Shown here: piece after piece, positions 54,063 to 63,385 of the stretch
Position numbering within the stretch: the stretch's first letter is position 1
Layout of the letters: every line of letters starts with the position of its first letter
Source of the DNA: Bianquea renquensis
GTDB taxonomy: Bacteria; Bacillota; Clostridia; Lachnospirales; Bianqueaceae
Assembly: GCF_014384895.1 (NCBI RefSeq)
Contig: NZ_JACRSQ010000019.1
Location: 1-64,000, forward strand
Direction of reading: 5' to 3'
DNA: 64,000 bases
Position numbers and translations under genes: made by a program
Notes under the pieces: model-generated
What the model was told of the DNA's origin: nothing
What the model saw: only the letters and a program-made list of their open reading frames with translations
The model's database searches: none

Positions 54063-55055
54063 TCACGACAATTTTTGTTCAATTGGCAGAGTCACGCGGA
54101 AACAGCTGCCGACTCCTTCCTCGCTTTCCACCTGGACGTCGCCGTTGTGGGATAAGGCAAAACATTTTACCAGATACAGGCCGATGCCCGTTCCCTTTGC
54201 TTGTCCAATGGCATTGGCCGCCCGTTCATACGGCTCAAAAATAGTTCCTCTATCTTCTGCCCGGATTCCGATCCCGTTGTCGTGGACCTCAAGGATGAAG
54301 TTCTCATCCCTCCGCAATACTTTGACGAGGATGACCCCGCTGGAGTCCGTATACTTAATCGCGTTGCTGATGAGATTTGTGACGATCCGTTCTATCTTTT
54401 CTGGATCGAATGTTATTTCTAAGTCTTCTATTTTCGGATCGTACTCCAGCTTCACCGTCTTATTCCCGGCTTCAAATGCCGCCTTTGAGACCAAGTCCTT
54501 GACCATTGGAAGGATTGGTTTCGTTTGCATATGCAAATCCAGAAAATCCAATTTTGACTTTGTCGCGTCCAAAATATTGTCGATTAAATGCTTGAGCTTT
54601 TGACAGCTATCTTTTATATGATGGACATATCCCTCGCCCACCTTTTGCTTGACCTCACCGTTTTTGGTCATCTGTAACTGCAAAAGATCGGCCGCGCCTT
54701 GGATGATATTGAGAGGACTGCGCATCTCATGGATAAGCTGTGCGTAAAAATCACTCTGTTTATTCACATCATGCACAATCATCAAATAGCCTGCTTCATA
54801 TTTCATAACGGAAATATCTGACAAAGTATATCTATCCCGATTAACAGATTGTTTAAACTGAATAATTTTTTTGTTTCCTGTCATTTCCTCCTGTTGACAA
54901 CGCTCAATCCATTCCAACATTAGGCTCTTAAAACTTTCTTCCCGGAGGGTGTCTCCAAACCGCTTAACCGCTTTGGGATTGCGATAAACGACCTCGCCGT
55001 CCTGATACAAGAAAACACTCTCCTCCAGTACATCAAATAGTTCTAACACTTTCAT
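54063..55055 (-). CDS. Soluble PAS-histidine kinase, orphan
   Basis: A 330-residue kinase without membrane segments. Residues 1-110 look like a PAS fold, the H-box is LIHEMRSPLNIIQGAADLLQ (phospho-acceptor His in HEMRSP), and the ATP domain has NLISNAIKYT (N box), DNGIGI (G1), IFEPYERA (F) and GTGIGLYLVK (G2). No response regulator is adjacent, so it is an orphan. Placement near a germination-type gene group and absence of a membrane sensor fit a sporulation kinase of the KinA/orphan-HK class, but that is inference. The ATG at 55055 has GGGGG eight bases upstream. Confidence 0.88.
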   Translation of the reverse strand: MKVLELFDVLEESVFLYQDGEVVYRNPKAVKRFGDTLREESFKSLMLEWIERCQQEEMTGNKKIIQFKQSVNRDRYTLSDISVMKYEAGYLMIVHDVNKQSDFYAQLIHEMRSPLNIIQGAADLLQLQMTKNGEVKQKVGEGYVHHIKDSCQKLKHLIDNILDATKSKLDFLDLHMQTKPILPMVKDLVSKAAFEAGNKTVKLEYDPKIEDLEITFDPEKIERIVTNLISNAIKYTDSSGVILVKVLRRDENFILEVHDNGIGIRAEDRGTIFEPYERAANAIGQAKGTGIGLYLVKCFALSHNGDVQVESEEGVGSCFRVTLPIEQKLS

Positions 55056-55161
55056 TGTCGTCCCCCTTAAAGGTAAAGGCGGAACGAATCCTTCCACAGC
55101 GTTTGCCGCATTCGTCCCACCTCTCTAAACCTTTCCTTCGCCGTAGATGATTTCACTATAT

Positions 55162-55190
55162 ATTCTATAGAACTTTACATCATTTTACAA
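55162..55190 (-). promoter_or_regulatory. Promoter of the orphan kinase
   Basis: On the minus strand TTGTAA (55190-55185) and TAGAAT (55167-55162) are 17 bases apart, about 100 bases before the start. Confidence 0.5.
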
Positions 55191-55217
55191 CCCTTTTTCC
55201 ATATATTTTTGGGATTC

Positions 55218-55850
55218 TTATAAGTATGAATTTCCATCCAGCGGAATGACCGCGATGAGCGGAAATTCGGTTTCCCCTTCTTTCCCCTGTCCGATCATAT
55301 AAATACTGTAATACCGACCTTGCCTTAAATTAATATTGGGAACCCAGAGTACCCGTTTCTCGCCGTTGGTCAGCTGTACGTCCATGGTATACCGGCCTGG
55401 CTCGATAATCGCATATTCTGTCACTTGCCCGTATTCCACATCCGGAAAGAGGTCTTCGAATTCCCCCTCCCCCAGCCTCAACAGCGCATTGACCGGCTCC
55501 ATCCCTGGCGCCATATTGCCAAATCGCAGCGCAACTCTGTCCTCCGGCAGATGGAAACGCGGGTCCTCCACTGGCGCTAGCGCAGGCAGGCCCTGCCGGT
55601 CCCCGATGATCACCGTATAAATTTCCCCGCTGGGAACGACGACATCGTTTTTAATCAGGGGAGCATTTCTCTCCCCGGCCGGATACATCACAAGCATGTA
55701 CCGTCCCGGATCTACTGCTGTGTACGGCGTGAATCCCCCAAAGGTTAACCCGCTTGCAATCTTTCTGTCTCCCAAATAAAGATCCACCGCTACATTGCTT
55801 GGAAATCCGTGGAAGAAACGAAGATATGTCTGTTTATTGTTGGCATCCAT
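55218..55850 (-). CDS. DUF4397 domain protein, two repeats
   Basis: A 210-residue beta-rich protein with two DUF4397-type repeats (about 8-100 and 105-205). Each repeat has a strand pair ending in a Y-x-x-x-x-PGRYxxxV motif (TAVDPGRYMLVMY and IIEPGRYTMDVQ). There is no signal peptide, so it is either cytoplasmic or carried into the spore by assembly. It lies 70 bases downstream of the tandem Csp-like protease and may share its transcript. The family has no defined biochemical role; a spore-envelope or germination role is suggested only by context. Confidence 0.75.
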   Translation of the reverse strand: MDANNKQTYLRFFHGFPSNVAVDLYLGDRKIASGLTFGGFTPYTAVDPGRYMLVMYPAGERNAPLIKNDVVVPSGEIYTVIIGDRQGLPALAPVEDPRFHLPEDRVALRFGNMAPGMEPVNALLRLGEGEFEDLFPDVEYGQVTEYAIIEPGRYTMDVQLTNGEKRVLWVPNINLRQGRYYSIYMIGQGKEGETEFPLIAVIPLDGNSYL

Positions 55851-55920
55851 GACTTAGCCTCCTTTAGTCTTACTCCGCATTCTCTGCTATTCTATGCGGG
55901 AACCCTCAAAAAAAGTACGA

Positions 55921-58900
55921 TTACTGTTCTAAACTGCGCAATACATTTAGCTGCCCATATCCCCATTCATTGTTGGGATAGACAATGCCGCTTTTTCGGT
56001 CTGCACCGCGGATCAGATAGGTCTTCATAATGGTTGTGTTCATTGTCCGCTGATTTCCCAACAGAATCCCCCATTCCATCAGCTGCGCCCCTGCTCCCGC
56101 TGCGATAGCCGCGGCGGCACTTGTGCCCGTCACTGGGGCATACCCTTCCAGCCCGCTCGGACCATAGATCCCCACTGCTGGCGCCACGATGGTCGGTTTC
56201 AGACGCTGTCCCCTCGTGGGCCCCCGGCCTGTCGCCTCGTACAGACTTTGGCTCAGGTGGTTATATCCACCTATGGTAATCACGCCCTCGTCTGTGCTGG
56301 GAACCGTCACGGTTGTGTAGGGGTCCGGCCTGAGAAATCGGGTCTCCGCCTGGCTCCAATTGCTGAGAGGCAGCCAGACATCATAGCGGCCATTTAAAAT
56401 AATATCGCCATAGAGGTTAATCCGCCAAAGCCCCGGCGTCGGATTCTGAAGCTTAACCGAGATACACTGATCGCCGCTCCCCTCTGTCTGGAGATAATAC
56501 CGCACAAAAACACGGGTTCGCTCTGATGGCAGCGGATAATCAAACAGGCTTCCCACCATGACCGGCAGCCGCTCAATGGTATATCCCCGAGGTGACGTGA
56601 TGGAGATGGACATCTGGTCTGGGACATAGTTCCAAATGAAGAGACTTAACCCGGCTTCTCCCTCCGCCACAAAAAACTCGATCTCCTCCACACTGCCCGT
56701 CTGTCCTGCAGGAAACATTCCGGACATATGTTTGCTCTTATTGCCCTCATTTCCCGCTGCTACGAAGGCGCCAACCCCTTCCCGCTGCGTAAGTGTCGGT
56801 AAGTACTGCTCCAGCCCCATCGTCCCGTCATGGGCCCCCATGTTAGTTCCTAGACCGCAAAGCACAATGAGCGGTCTGCCCTTTGCCCGATCTATGGCGA
56901 ATTCGATTCCCTGAATAATGTCTGTGTGCTGATACGCGATGGCATCCTCTGGAACCTGATAGAATTGTCGCAAGTTCTGTTTTGCTGGTTTTAACTTCAC
57001 GACAATTAAATCAGCCCCCGGGGCCGCCCCTGAAAAGTCTTGCGCATAGTCCGGCATACCGGCTGCGATCCCGGCAATCTGCGTTCCATGTCCAACTTCA
57101 TCCCGCATCGGTACGATCTCCAAAGGAGTATCCGACGCCAACGCCTCATCAAAATCTTCCCGTGTATATTCTGTCCCAAATAAAAATCCTGACGGCGGAT
57201 TGTTCTGCCAATTTGTTTGGTCCCAAGCCGCCAGAATCTTGCTGCTCCCGTCTTCGCGGATAAAGGCTGGATGTTGATAGGTGATGCCCGTGTCAATGAT
57301 GGCGATCACGACGCCCGCTCCTGTCAGCGGCTCCTGCGTTAGCTGGCTGAGCTGCGTTATGCCCGACGCCTGTAGTGCCGATGTATCGGCGCAAAGCCCA
57401 TAGAGCAGCGGAACTCTTGACAAGCGAAAGAGTGAGTAAATTGCCTGGGCAGAGGTATATTCATCTTGATGCAGAAATAATAAGAGATAATCGTTGCCAA
57501 TTGGCTGTAAACAGACATCCCCTATGGACTTAAGCAAATCATCCACATCCTGATTGATCTCCCCTTGAAACAAAAGATCCAGATATTGATCTGACGTTAC
57601 GATTTCCTCGCATGTGACACCTGCTTCCCTTTGCTCTCGAATATAAGCAAAATTTCGCAGCCATAAGTTGATATTCTGTTCGATTGGCAGGGGATCGGAT
57701 CCTAAACCGGTATAGGGTGAGGGTGTATTTCGCGCCAATTGTCCCACGAGAGAATTATCCCGGAATGTAGCGAATAGACAAAGTTTTCCATAGCCCCAAT
57801 CCCGGTCGGGATAGGTCAACCCTCTCATGTCTCGGGATGCTCCCTTTAGCAAAAATGCTTTTAACCTCTCCCCATATAGCAACACATCGTTCCCTCTTAT
57901 GATCCCCCACTCCATCAGCAGCGCTGCGCTGCCTGTCACAAAGGGGGCCGCCATGCTAGTTCCGCTCTGAGCCCGGTAGCCCCCTCCCGGCCAAGGGGCG
58001 GTGATGTTGACTCCTGGCGCCGATATGTCAGGCTTGATCTCCCGGGATAACCGCGTAAAACCTCTCCCTGAAAAGGACGCGATGCTGTTGGTCTCCGTGT
58101 TGTAGGCCGCCACACTGATCGTCCTCACTGTCGTTGACGGCAGCGTGATGGTGACGTCCTCCTCTGGCCGCAAAAAAAAGGTATTGCCCCTCAAGTCCTG
58201 GGTTGCAGTCATCCAAACGTCGTACTGACCGCCGACCACATTCCCTGTTTCGATCTGAATGCTCCACAATCCCTCCGCTACCTGGGATGGCGAAAATAAT
58301 TCAATGAGAATCGTGGACGCGATCGTATAGGGATTTGGCAGTGAATAGTAGACGGATATGGTGGTTCCCTGTAGCACTGTCTGGTAGGCCGCCGGAGAGG
58401 GGACAATAATTCCAGTTCGCTCTCCGTCCGGAGCGGTGAGACCGATTCTGAGATCATCTGTGTAAGACTTCCACAGTTGAAGAAAAACGCTCCTCCGATT
58501 CCCTCCCACCTGAAATTCAACGGCGGCCTCCTCGTGTGAAGAAAGGACCCCGGCTGCATGCCGCGCGGCTGCCCCCTCATTTCCCGCTGATACGACGATG
58601 GATGCATTCCAGCGCCGCGCCCACTCATCAATATATGTTTCAAAGAGAGAGTTTCCGTCGTGCCCGCCATCATTGGTCCCCAGACTGATATTGATGGCAA
58701 CGGGCCTTCGCATCTCTCTCGCCGTCTCCACCACAAATTTGATCGCTCTCATCAGCGATGTCGTTTTTGTAAAGCCGTAGCCTTGACTGGAGTCCAACTT
58801 GACAATCAAAAATTCTGCCTCCGGGGCCACGCCGCGGTATTCACCCTGGGACGCACGGCCGTTTCCGCCCGCAATACCCGCTACATGTGTGCCGTGACCG

Positions 58901-59538
58901 ACGGTGTCCTGAGAAGGCACAATGGTCAAAGCTTCCTGCCTGCTACCCGCGGCGATGGCGGCCGTGATCTCATCCTGTGTGTACAAGCTCCCCTCTAAAA
59001 ATCCTGGCGGGGGTGTACCCGTTGTGATTTCCTGATCCCACAGATACACAATACGGCTCGTTCCGTCTTCGCGTATGAAATCGGGGTGCAGATAATCGAT
59101 TCCTGAGTCTAAAATTGCCAGCAGCGTACCCTCGCCCCGCAGAGAATAGTCCGGGAGCGTTTGCACCTGCGGAATGCAGGAAGCGATCAACCCGCGGCTG
59201 ATCTCTAAAAGCAAGCCCTTTGGCTTTTCCAGGTATTCAACTTCCGGATAAAAGATGATGGCGTCGATTTGTTCCCGCGTTAGATATAGGATCGCATATT
59301 GGTCTGTCAGGATTTCCGTGGGTGCACCCCCAACTTGTTCCGCAACTGCATTAATGTCGCCGTTATACCGAACGATGATCTCCCATCGATCGTCCGCCTG
59401 CGTATAGCCTTCCTGCAAGCTCTCCGTATTCTCCAGATCTTCTTTTGACAAGGAGAGCGCTGCCGCTAATTCCGAATCTAAGATTGCCATCTCGCTCGAT
59501 CTCCGTTTTTTCTTCAGTATATGAAAAATATTATCCAT
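55921..59538 (-). CDS. Tandem subtilisin-like protease (Csp-like, CspBA arrangement)
   Basis: A 1205-residue protein with two S8 serine protease units. The first has Asp144, His215, oxyanion Asn320 and Ser528; the second Asp749, His817, Asn930 and Ser1140, so both triads appear complete, although the second serine motif reads GTSAAAA instead of GTSMAAP and GHGTQ instead of GHGTH. Each unit has an insertion of about 130 residues between Asn and Ser, the jelly-roll position of Clostridial Csp proteases. The N-terminal about 100 residues look like a prodomain. No signal peptide is seen, which agrees with spore-incorporated Csps. It is divergent from a SleC homologue. Start choice is uncertain; MAILDSELA at residue 17 is an alternative. 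Confidence 0.88.
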   Translation of the reverse strand: MDNIFHILKKKRRSSEMAILDSELAAALSLSKEDLENTESLQEGYTQADDRWEIIVRYNGDINAVAEQVGGAPTEILTDQYAILYLTREQIDAIIFYPEVEYLEKPKGLLLEISRGLIASCIPQVQTLPDYSLRGEGTLLAILDSGIDYLHPDFIREDGTSRIVYLWDQEITTGTPPPGFLEGSLYTQDEITAAIAAGSRQEALTIVPSQDTVGHGTHVAGIAGGNGRASQGEYRGVAPEAEFLIVKLDSSQGYGFTKTTSLMRAIKFVVETAREMRRPVAINISLGTNDGGHDGNSLFETYIDEWARRWNASIVVSAGNEGAAARHAAGVLSSHEEAAVEFQVGGNRRSVFLQLWKSYTDDLRIGLTAPDGERTGIIVPSPAAYQTVLQGTTISVYYSLPNPYTIASTILIELFSPSQVAEGLWSIQIETGNVVGGQYDVWMTATQDLRGNTFFLRPEEDVTITLPSTTVRTISVAAYNTETNSIASFSGRGFTRLSREIKPDISAPGVNITAPWPGGGYRAQSGTSMAAPFVTGSAALLMEWGIIRGNDVLLYGERLKAFLLKGASRDMRGLTYPDRDWGYGKLCLFATFRDNSLVGQLARNTPSPYTGLGSDPLPIEQNINLWLRNFAYIREQREAGVTCEEIVTSDQYLDLLFQGEINQDVDDLLKSIGDVCLQPIGNDYLLLFLHQDEYTSAQAIYSLFRLSRVPLLYGLCADTSALQASGITQLSQLTQEPLTGAGVVIAIIDTGITYQHPAFIREDGSSKILAAWDQTNWQNNPPSGFLFGTEYTREDFDEALASDTPLEIVPMRDEVGHGTQIAGIAAGMPDYAQDFSGAAPGADLIVVKLKPAKQNLRQFYQVPEDAIAYQHTDIIQGIEFAIDRAKGRPLIVLCGLGTNMGAHDGTMGLEQYLPTLTQREGVGAFVAAGNEGNKSKHMSGMFPAGQTGSVEEIEFFVAEGEAGLSLFIWNYVPDQMSISITSPRGYTIERLPVMVGSLFDYPLPSERTRVFVRYYLQTEGSGDQCISVKLQNPTPGLWRINLYGDIILNGRYDVWLPLSNWSQAETRFLRPDPYTTVTVPSTDEGVITIGGYNHLSQSLYEATGRGPTRGQRLKPTIVAPAVGIYGPSGLEGYAPVTGTSAAAAIAAGAGAQLMEWGILLGNQRTMNTTIMKTYLIRGADRKSGIVYPNNEWGYGQLNVLRSLEQ

Positions 59539-59601
59539 CCAGACCTATTTTTCCATTGTGGCGCATATGAATAGGATAAGAACTGAATAAGGAGTATCGC
59601 C

Positions 59602-60891
59602 ATGCGCTTATTTCGAGAAATGCCTGCAACTATGGAAACCGCCAGCACAGGCACTCTAAAGGTGGAAGCCCGGAGCCTGGTAGGGTTCCGTCCTCTGCCC
59701 GGCGGCACCGTAACCATTCGCCCAACTGGCAGCGAGCAAATTCTGGAAGTCCTGCAGACGGACGAATCTGGAAATACCCCGGTAGTAACGCTTCCCACTC
59801 CCCCCTTGGAACTCTCCATGGTGCCAGAATACGCTGTCAATCCTTACGCTCAATATGACTTAATCTTCCAGTCCCCAGAGGCCGAGTCCGTCTTCATTCA
59901 AGGCACACAAGTCTTTGCAGGGCAGGAATCCCTTCAGGAGATCCGGGCTGTTGACCGGGATAACCCTGATATCCCCGAGGTTCCCGTCACCGATCAACCG
60001 GACATCATCATCGGTCCCAATACTCTCAATGGAGACTTTCCGCCTAAAATTCCAGAAGATCCTGTGAAGCCCCTTCCCACCGATGAAAGTGGGTTTGTCG
60101 TTCTCAATGATATCGTAATCCCGGAATTCATCGTCGTCCATGACGGGCCGCCGAACTCCGATGCGCCCAATTATTGGGTGCGCTATGACGCCTACATTAA
60201 AAATGTTGCATCCTGCGAAATCTATTCCACCTGGCCGACTTCCACTATTACCGCCAATGTTCTCGCCATCATGTCGTTTACCTTGAATCGAGTCTTTACG
60301 GAGTGGTATCGAAATCAAGGCTATAATTTCACCATCACATCCTCAACAGCCTATGATCATAAGTTTATCTATGGCCGCAATATTTTCAATAGTATTGCCC
60401 AGGTCGTCGATTCCGTCCTGACGAACTATATCACCAAACCTGGCATTGAACAGCCTCTTCTGACACAGTATTGCGATGGGCAGCGGGTCAGCTGTCCTGG
60501 ATGGATGACACAATGGGGATCAAAGTATCTGGGGGATCAGGGATATGATGCAGTCTCGATTCTTCGCAATTTCTATGGCCCCGACATTTATTTAAACACA
60601 GCTCCCCAGGTGGCCGGCATTCCGGCATCTTTCCCGGGCTATAACCTGAGTCAGGGTTCGCGGGGTGATGCTGTCAGAACCATCCAGCGCCAGCTCAATG
60701 CCATCGCCAACAACTATCCCGCCATCCCAAAGGTCCCAGTGGATGGAATCTTTGGGCCCCAGACCGCGGAGTCGGTCCGGGTATTTCAAGAAGTATTTAA
60801 TCTGCCCCCCAACGGTATCGTCGATTATCCAACTTGGTACCGGATCTCTCAGATTTATGTCGCTGTCACGGAGATCGCGGAACTGCGATAA
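59602..60891 (+). CDS. sleC: SleC-type spore cortex-lytic enzyme (prepro-form)
   Basis: A 429-residue cortex lytic enzyme homologue. An N-terminal prepro region (about 1-120, GTLKVEARSLVGFRPLPGGT) precedes an SpoIID/LytB-type lytic domain (about 190-345, ITANVLAIMSFTLNRVFTEW and VSCPGWMTQWGSKYLGDQG) and a C-terminal peptidoglycan-binding domain (about 350-420, LSQGSRGDAVRTIQRQLNAI, VDGIFGPQTAESVRVFQ). In C. perfringens and C. difficile the zymogen SleC is cut by CspB to start cortex hydrolysis. Here the tandem Csp-like gene is divergent, 63 bases away. AAGGAG precedes the ATG by seven bases. A terminator-like hairpin follows 58 bases after the stop. Confidence 0.87.
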   Translation: MRLFREMPATMETASTGTLKVEARSLVGFRPLPGGTVTIRPTGSEQILEVLQTDESGNTPVVTLPTPPLELSMVPEYAVNPYAQYDLIFQSPEAESVFIQGTQVFAGQESLQEIRAVDRDNPDIPEVPVTDQPDIIIGPNTLNGDFPPKIPEDPVKPLPTDESGFVVLNDIVIPEFIVVHDGPPNSDAPNYWVRYDAYIKNVASCEIYSTWPTSTITANVLAIMSFTLNRVFTEWYRNQGYNFTITSSTAYDHKFIYGRNIFNSIAQVVDSVLTNYITKPGIEQPLLTQYCDGQRVSCPGWMTQWGSKYLGDQGYDAVSILRNFYGPDIYLNTAPQVAGIPASFPGYNLSQGSRGDAVRTIQRQLNAIANNYPAIPKVPVDGIFGPQTAESVRVFQEVFNLPPNGIVDYPTWYRISQIYVAVTEIAELR

Positions 60892-60949
60892 AGAAAGGCT
60901 CTGTCATAGAAAAAAGTTTGCCTCGCGTCAGATTTTCCTATAGGTGAAT

Positions 60950-61000
60950 GAACAGCCCCCCATTTGTTGATAGTATATCCTATCAAATGGGGGGCTGTTC
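60950..61000 (+). terminator. Terminator after sleC
   Basis: A 17-bp perfect stem (60950-60966 with 60984-61000) has a loop that extends the pairing through GATAG/CTATC. ACTTATTTTATAT follows. Confidence 0.72.
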
Positions 61001-61159
61001 AGACTTATTTTATATCAATATTTTGCTCCTCTGCCATCACGGAAAACACTCTCATCTACTATCATACTGCAAGGAACGCCATTTTCGTGTATCAGCCGTG
61101 ACATACACATCCGATGATATGCCGGCAAGTCAATGCCGCAAATTCTTTTTCATAAACAC

Positions 61160-61188
61160 TTGCAAGTCGCGCCAAAAAACATTACAAT
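61160..61188 (+). promoter_or_regulatory. Promoter of the G3E GTPase pair
   Basis: TTGCAA (61160-61165) and TACAAT (61183-61188) are 17 bases apart, 50 bases before the first gene. The stretch 61001-61159 shows no recognisable element. Confidence 0.65.
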
Positions 61189-61237
61189 ATAGTATTGACA
61201 GACTGTTAGTGTTTTTACAAAGAAAGGATGCTTGAAA

Positions 61238-62281
61238 ATGACCAAGATCGATATTTTCTCCGGCTTTCTAGGAGCTGGCAAAACGACTCTGATTCAAAAG
61301 TTAATTGCCGAGGCTTTTCACGGTGAAAAGCTCGTGTTGATTGAGAATGAATTTGGCGAGATGTCCATTGATGGCGGCTTTTTGCAGGATGCAGGCGTGG
61401 AAATTACCGAGATGAATTCCGGCTGCATTTGTTGCAGCTTAGTGGGTGACTTTGGCGAGGCGCTTCAGAAGGTGTTGGCACAGTTCCATCCGGATCGAAT
61501 TTTGATTGAACCCTCCGGCGTCGGTAAACTCAGCGATGTGATCCGCGCCGTGCAGAATCTCCATATGGACGGTGTTGTCTTGAACAGTTTTACCACTGTG
61601 GTCGATGCCAACAAGTGCAAGATGTATATGAAAAATTTTGGCGAATTCTATAATGATCAAATCGAACACGCCAATTCCATTATTCTGAGCCGCACCCGCA
61701 ATATCCCACAGGCAAAGTTGGATTCCTGCGTAGCGCTGCTTCGGGAGCACAACTCCGCCGCCACCATCATTACCACCCCCTGGGAAGAACTCTCCGGCGT
61801 CCAGATTTTGGAAGCCATGGAGCACAAGAGCACATTGGAAGAGGAGTTGAAAGAACTGGCGGATGCGATACATCATCACCACGAAGAGGGAGAATGCTGC
61901 TGCCACCACGACCATGAGGAAGACGGGGAATGCTGCTGTCACCACGACCATCATCATGATCATGATCATGACCATGACCATGGCCATCATCACGATCATC
62001 ACCATGCAGATGAAATCTTTACCAGCTGGGGGATCGAAACCACGCATACATTTACGGCGGAAGAGATCGAACAGGCGTTGACCGCACTGGCAGACAGTGA
62101 GACCTATGGTGTGATTCTCCGGGCCAAGGGGATCGTAGCCGGTGCCGACGGCAGCTGGATTCATTTTGACTATGTCCCGGAGGAGCACAACGTGCGGACT
62201 GGTCCCGCCATCGTCACTGGCCGGCTTTGTGTAATTGGCTCTCATATTAAGGAAGATGAGCTGAAAAAACTTTTTGTATAA
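61238..62281 (+). CDS. G3E GTPase (CobW/YeiR-like) with metal-binding insert
   Basis: A 347-residue metallochaperone-type GTPase. Walker A is FSGFLGAGKTT, followed by ENEFGEMSIDGG and the metal motif GCICC in MNSGCICCSL. RILIEPSGVGK and NSIILSRT carry the rest of the G domain (the usual NKxD is replaced by SRTR). Between the G domain and the C-terminal CobW_C domain is a His/Asp/Cys-rich insert (about residues 210-255) with two CCC clusters and runs of DHDH. Such proteins deliver Zn, Co or Ni to target enzymes; the metal is not visible. The ATG at 61238 has AAAGGA nine bases upstream. It is coupled to a second G3E gene 24 bases on. Confidence 0.88.
   Translation: MTKIDIFSGFLGAGKTTLIQKLIAEAFHGEKLVLIENEFGEMSIDGGFLQDAGVEITEMNSGCICCSLVGDFGEALQKVLAQFHPDRILIEPSGVGKLSDVIRAVQNLHMDGVVLNSFTTVVDANKCKMYMKNFGEFYNDQIEHANSIILSRTRNIPQAKLDSCVALLREHNSAATIITTPWEELSGVQILEAMEHKSTLEEELKELADAIHHHHEEGECCCHHDHEEDGECCCHHDHHHDHDHDHDHGHHHDHHHADEIFTSWGIETTHTFTAEEIEQALTALADSETYGVILRAKGIVAGADGSWIHFDYVPEEHNVRTGPAIVTGRLCVIGSHIKEDELKKLFV
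61869..62007 (+). repeat. His/Cys-rich repeat segment inside the G3E GTPase
   Basis: The DNA repeats a unit encoding GECCCHHDHE twice, then a hexamer-like CATGAT/CATGAC run encoding HDHDHD. It is an in-frame low-complexity metal-binding insert, not a separate element. Confidence 0.85.
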
Positions 62282-62305
62282 CCTTTGACGGGGAGGGACA
62301 AGCAA

Positions 62306-63250
62306 ATGGAAGATATGCCGGTTTATCTGTTTACAGGATTTTTGGAGGCAGGTAAGACAAAGTTCATCCAGGGAACGCTGTCAGACCCTCGATTCAACGA
62401 AGGAGAGCGGACTCTTTTGCTTCTCTGCGAGGAAGGGGAGGAAGAGTATGATTCAACCCTTCCGTATATGGAGAGTATATGGATCGAGACTCTGGAAAAC
62501 GAATCTGATTTGACGCCCAAAGTGTTGGAGTATCTGGCGAATAAACACAAAGCAACGCGTGTCCTGGTGGAATACAATGGCATGTGGCAGCTCAGCTCTC
62601 TGTTCAATAACATGCCGGAATCCTGGACCGTCTATCAGAGATTCCTGTTTGCAGATGCAAGCACCTTCTTGGGATACAATTCCAATCTTCGAAGCCTGGT
62701 GGTGGACAAGCTGGCCAACTGCGATATTGTGATCTTCAACCGCTTTACCGGCGATATGGATCCCATGGATTTTCACAAGATTGTTCGCGGCATAAGCCGC
62801 CGGGCGAACATCGCATATGAATACGAGAATGGCGATGTGAAAAATGACGACATTGAAGATCCGCTGCCCTTTGATCTCAACGCACCGGTAATCCAAATCG
62901 AGGATGAGGATTACGCCCTGTGGTTTCGGGATGTGACAGAGGAGCCCAAAAAATATAACGGCAAGATAGTAGAATATAAAGCGATCGCGGCGCTCAGCCG
63001 GCGATTGCCGCCAGGTGCCTTCGCATTTGGCCGTCATGTGATGACCTGCTGCGAAGCTGACATTCAGTTCGCCAGCTTTTTGGCGCAGTGTCCCAAAGCC
63101 GAAATGCCGGAAAATGCGGTCTGGTATACCATGCGCTTGCGCATCGACATCAAGTTCCACAAGCTCTACGGCCGCAAAGGACCCATCCTTACGGTCCTGT
63201 CCATGGAGAAAACAGAAGCGCCGGCCCAGGAAGTGGCCACGTTCTATTGA
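62306..63250 (+). CDS. Second G3E-like GTPase, without the CXCC motif
   Basis: A 314-residue CobW-like protein. Walker A reads FTGFLEAGKTKFIQG, with Lys in place of the second Thr of GKTT, and the residues where GCICC should stand are LLLLCEEGEEEYDS, so the metal motif is missing. TRVLVEYNGMW replaces the EPSG strand and NCDIVIFNRF the NKxD strand, and the C-terminal domain (about 210-314) is retained with KYNGKIVEYKA. This group occurs paired with a canonical G3E gene, and may be a partner or a chaperone for it. GGGAGGG precedes the ATG at 62306. Function unknown. Confidence 0.8.
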   Translation: MEDMPVYLFTGFLEAGKTKFIQGTLSDPRFNEGERTLLLLCEEGEEEYDSTLPYMESIWIETLENESDLTPKVLEYLANKHKATRVLVEYNGMWQLSSLFNNMPESWTVYQRFLFADASTFLGYNSNLRSLVVDKLANCDIVIFNRFTGDMDPMDFHKIVRGISRRANIAYEYENGDVKNDDIEDPLPFDLNAPVIQIEDEDYALWFRDVTEEPKKYNGKIVEYKAIAALSRRLPPGAFAFGRHVMTCCEADIQFASFLAQCPKAEMPENAVWYTMRLRIDIKFHKLYGRKGPILTVLSMEKTEAPAQEVATFY

Positions 63251-63290
63251 ATTTATGAATCCTCAATTTTTAAGGGGCGGTTGCAAAGCA

Positions 63291-63354
63291 GCGGCTCCTT
63301 CTCTATGTCCTAAAACAGTCCTGCTTTTGATATATAATAGAGAAGGAGTACCGC
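63291..63354 (+). terminator. Terminator of the G3E operon
   Basis: A stem of about 16 bp (63291-63306 with 63337-63354, a two-base bulge) is followed by CCATATTTTT. It lies between the convergent G3E and thrS genes. Confidence 0.65.
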
Positions 63355-63385
63355 TCCATATTTTTGCGATACTCCCTTTATTGCC

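Noticed and set aside
61869..62007. Short tandem repeats that could suggest a CRISPR array
   Set aside because: The units are in frame, vary, have no spacers, and encode a metal-binding insert.
61439..62305. 288-codon minus-strand frame with a Met/Val-rich run
   Set aside because: It is the antisense of the G3E GTPase; the run is the complement of the His/Asp repeat, not a membrane protein.
63355..63385. T-box or other leader for thrS
   Set aside because: This is the 3' side of thrS; its leader would lie beyond the right edge of the window.
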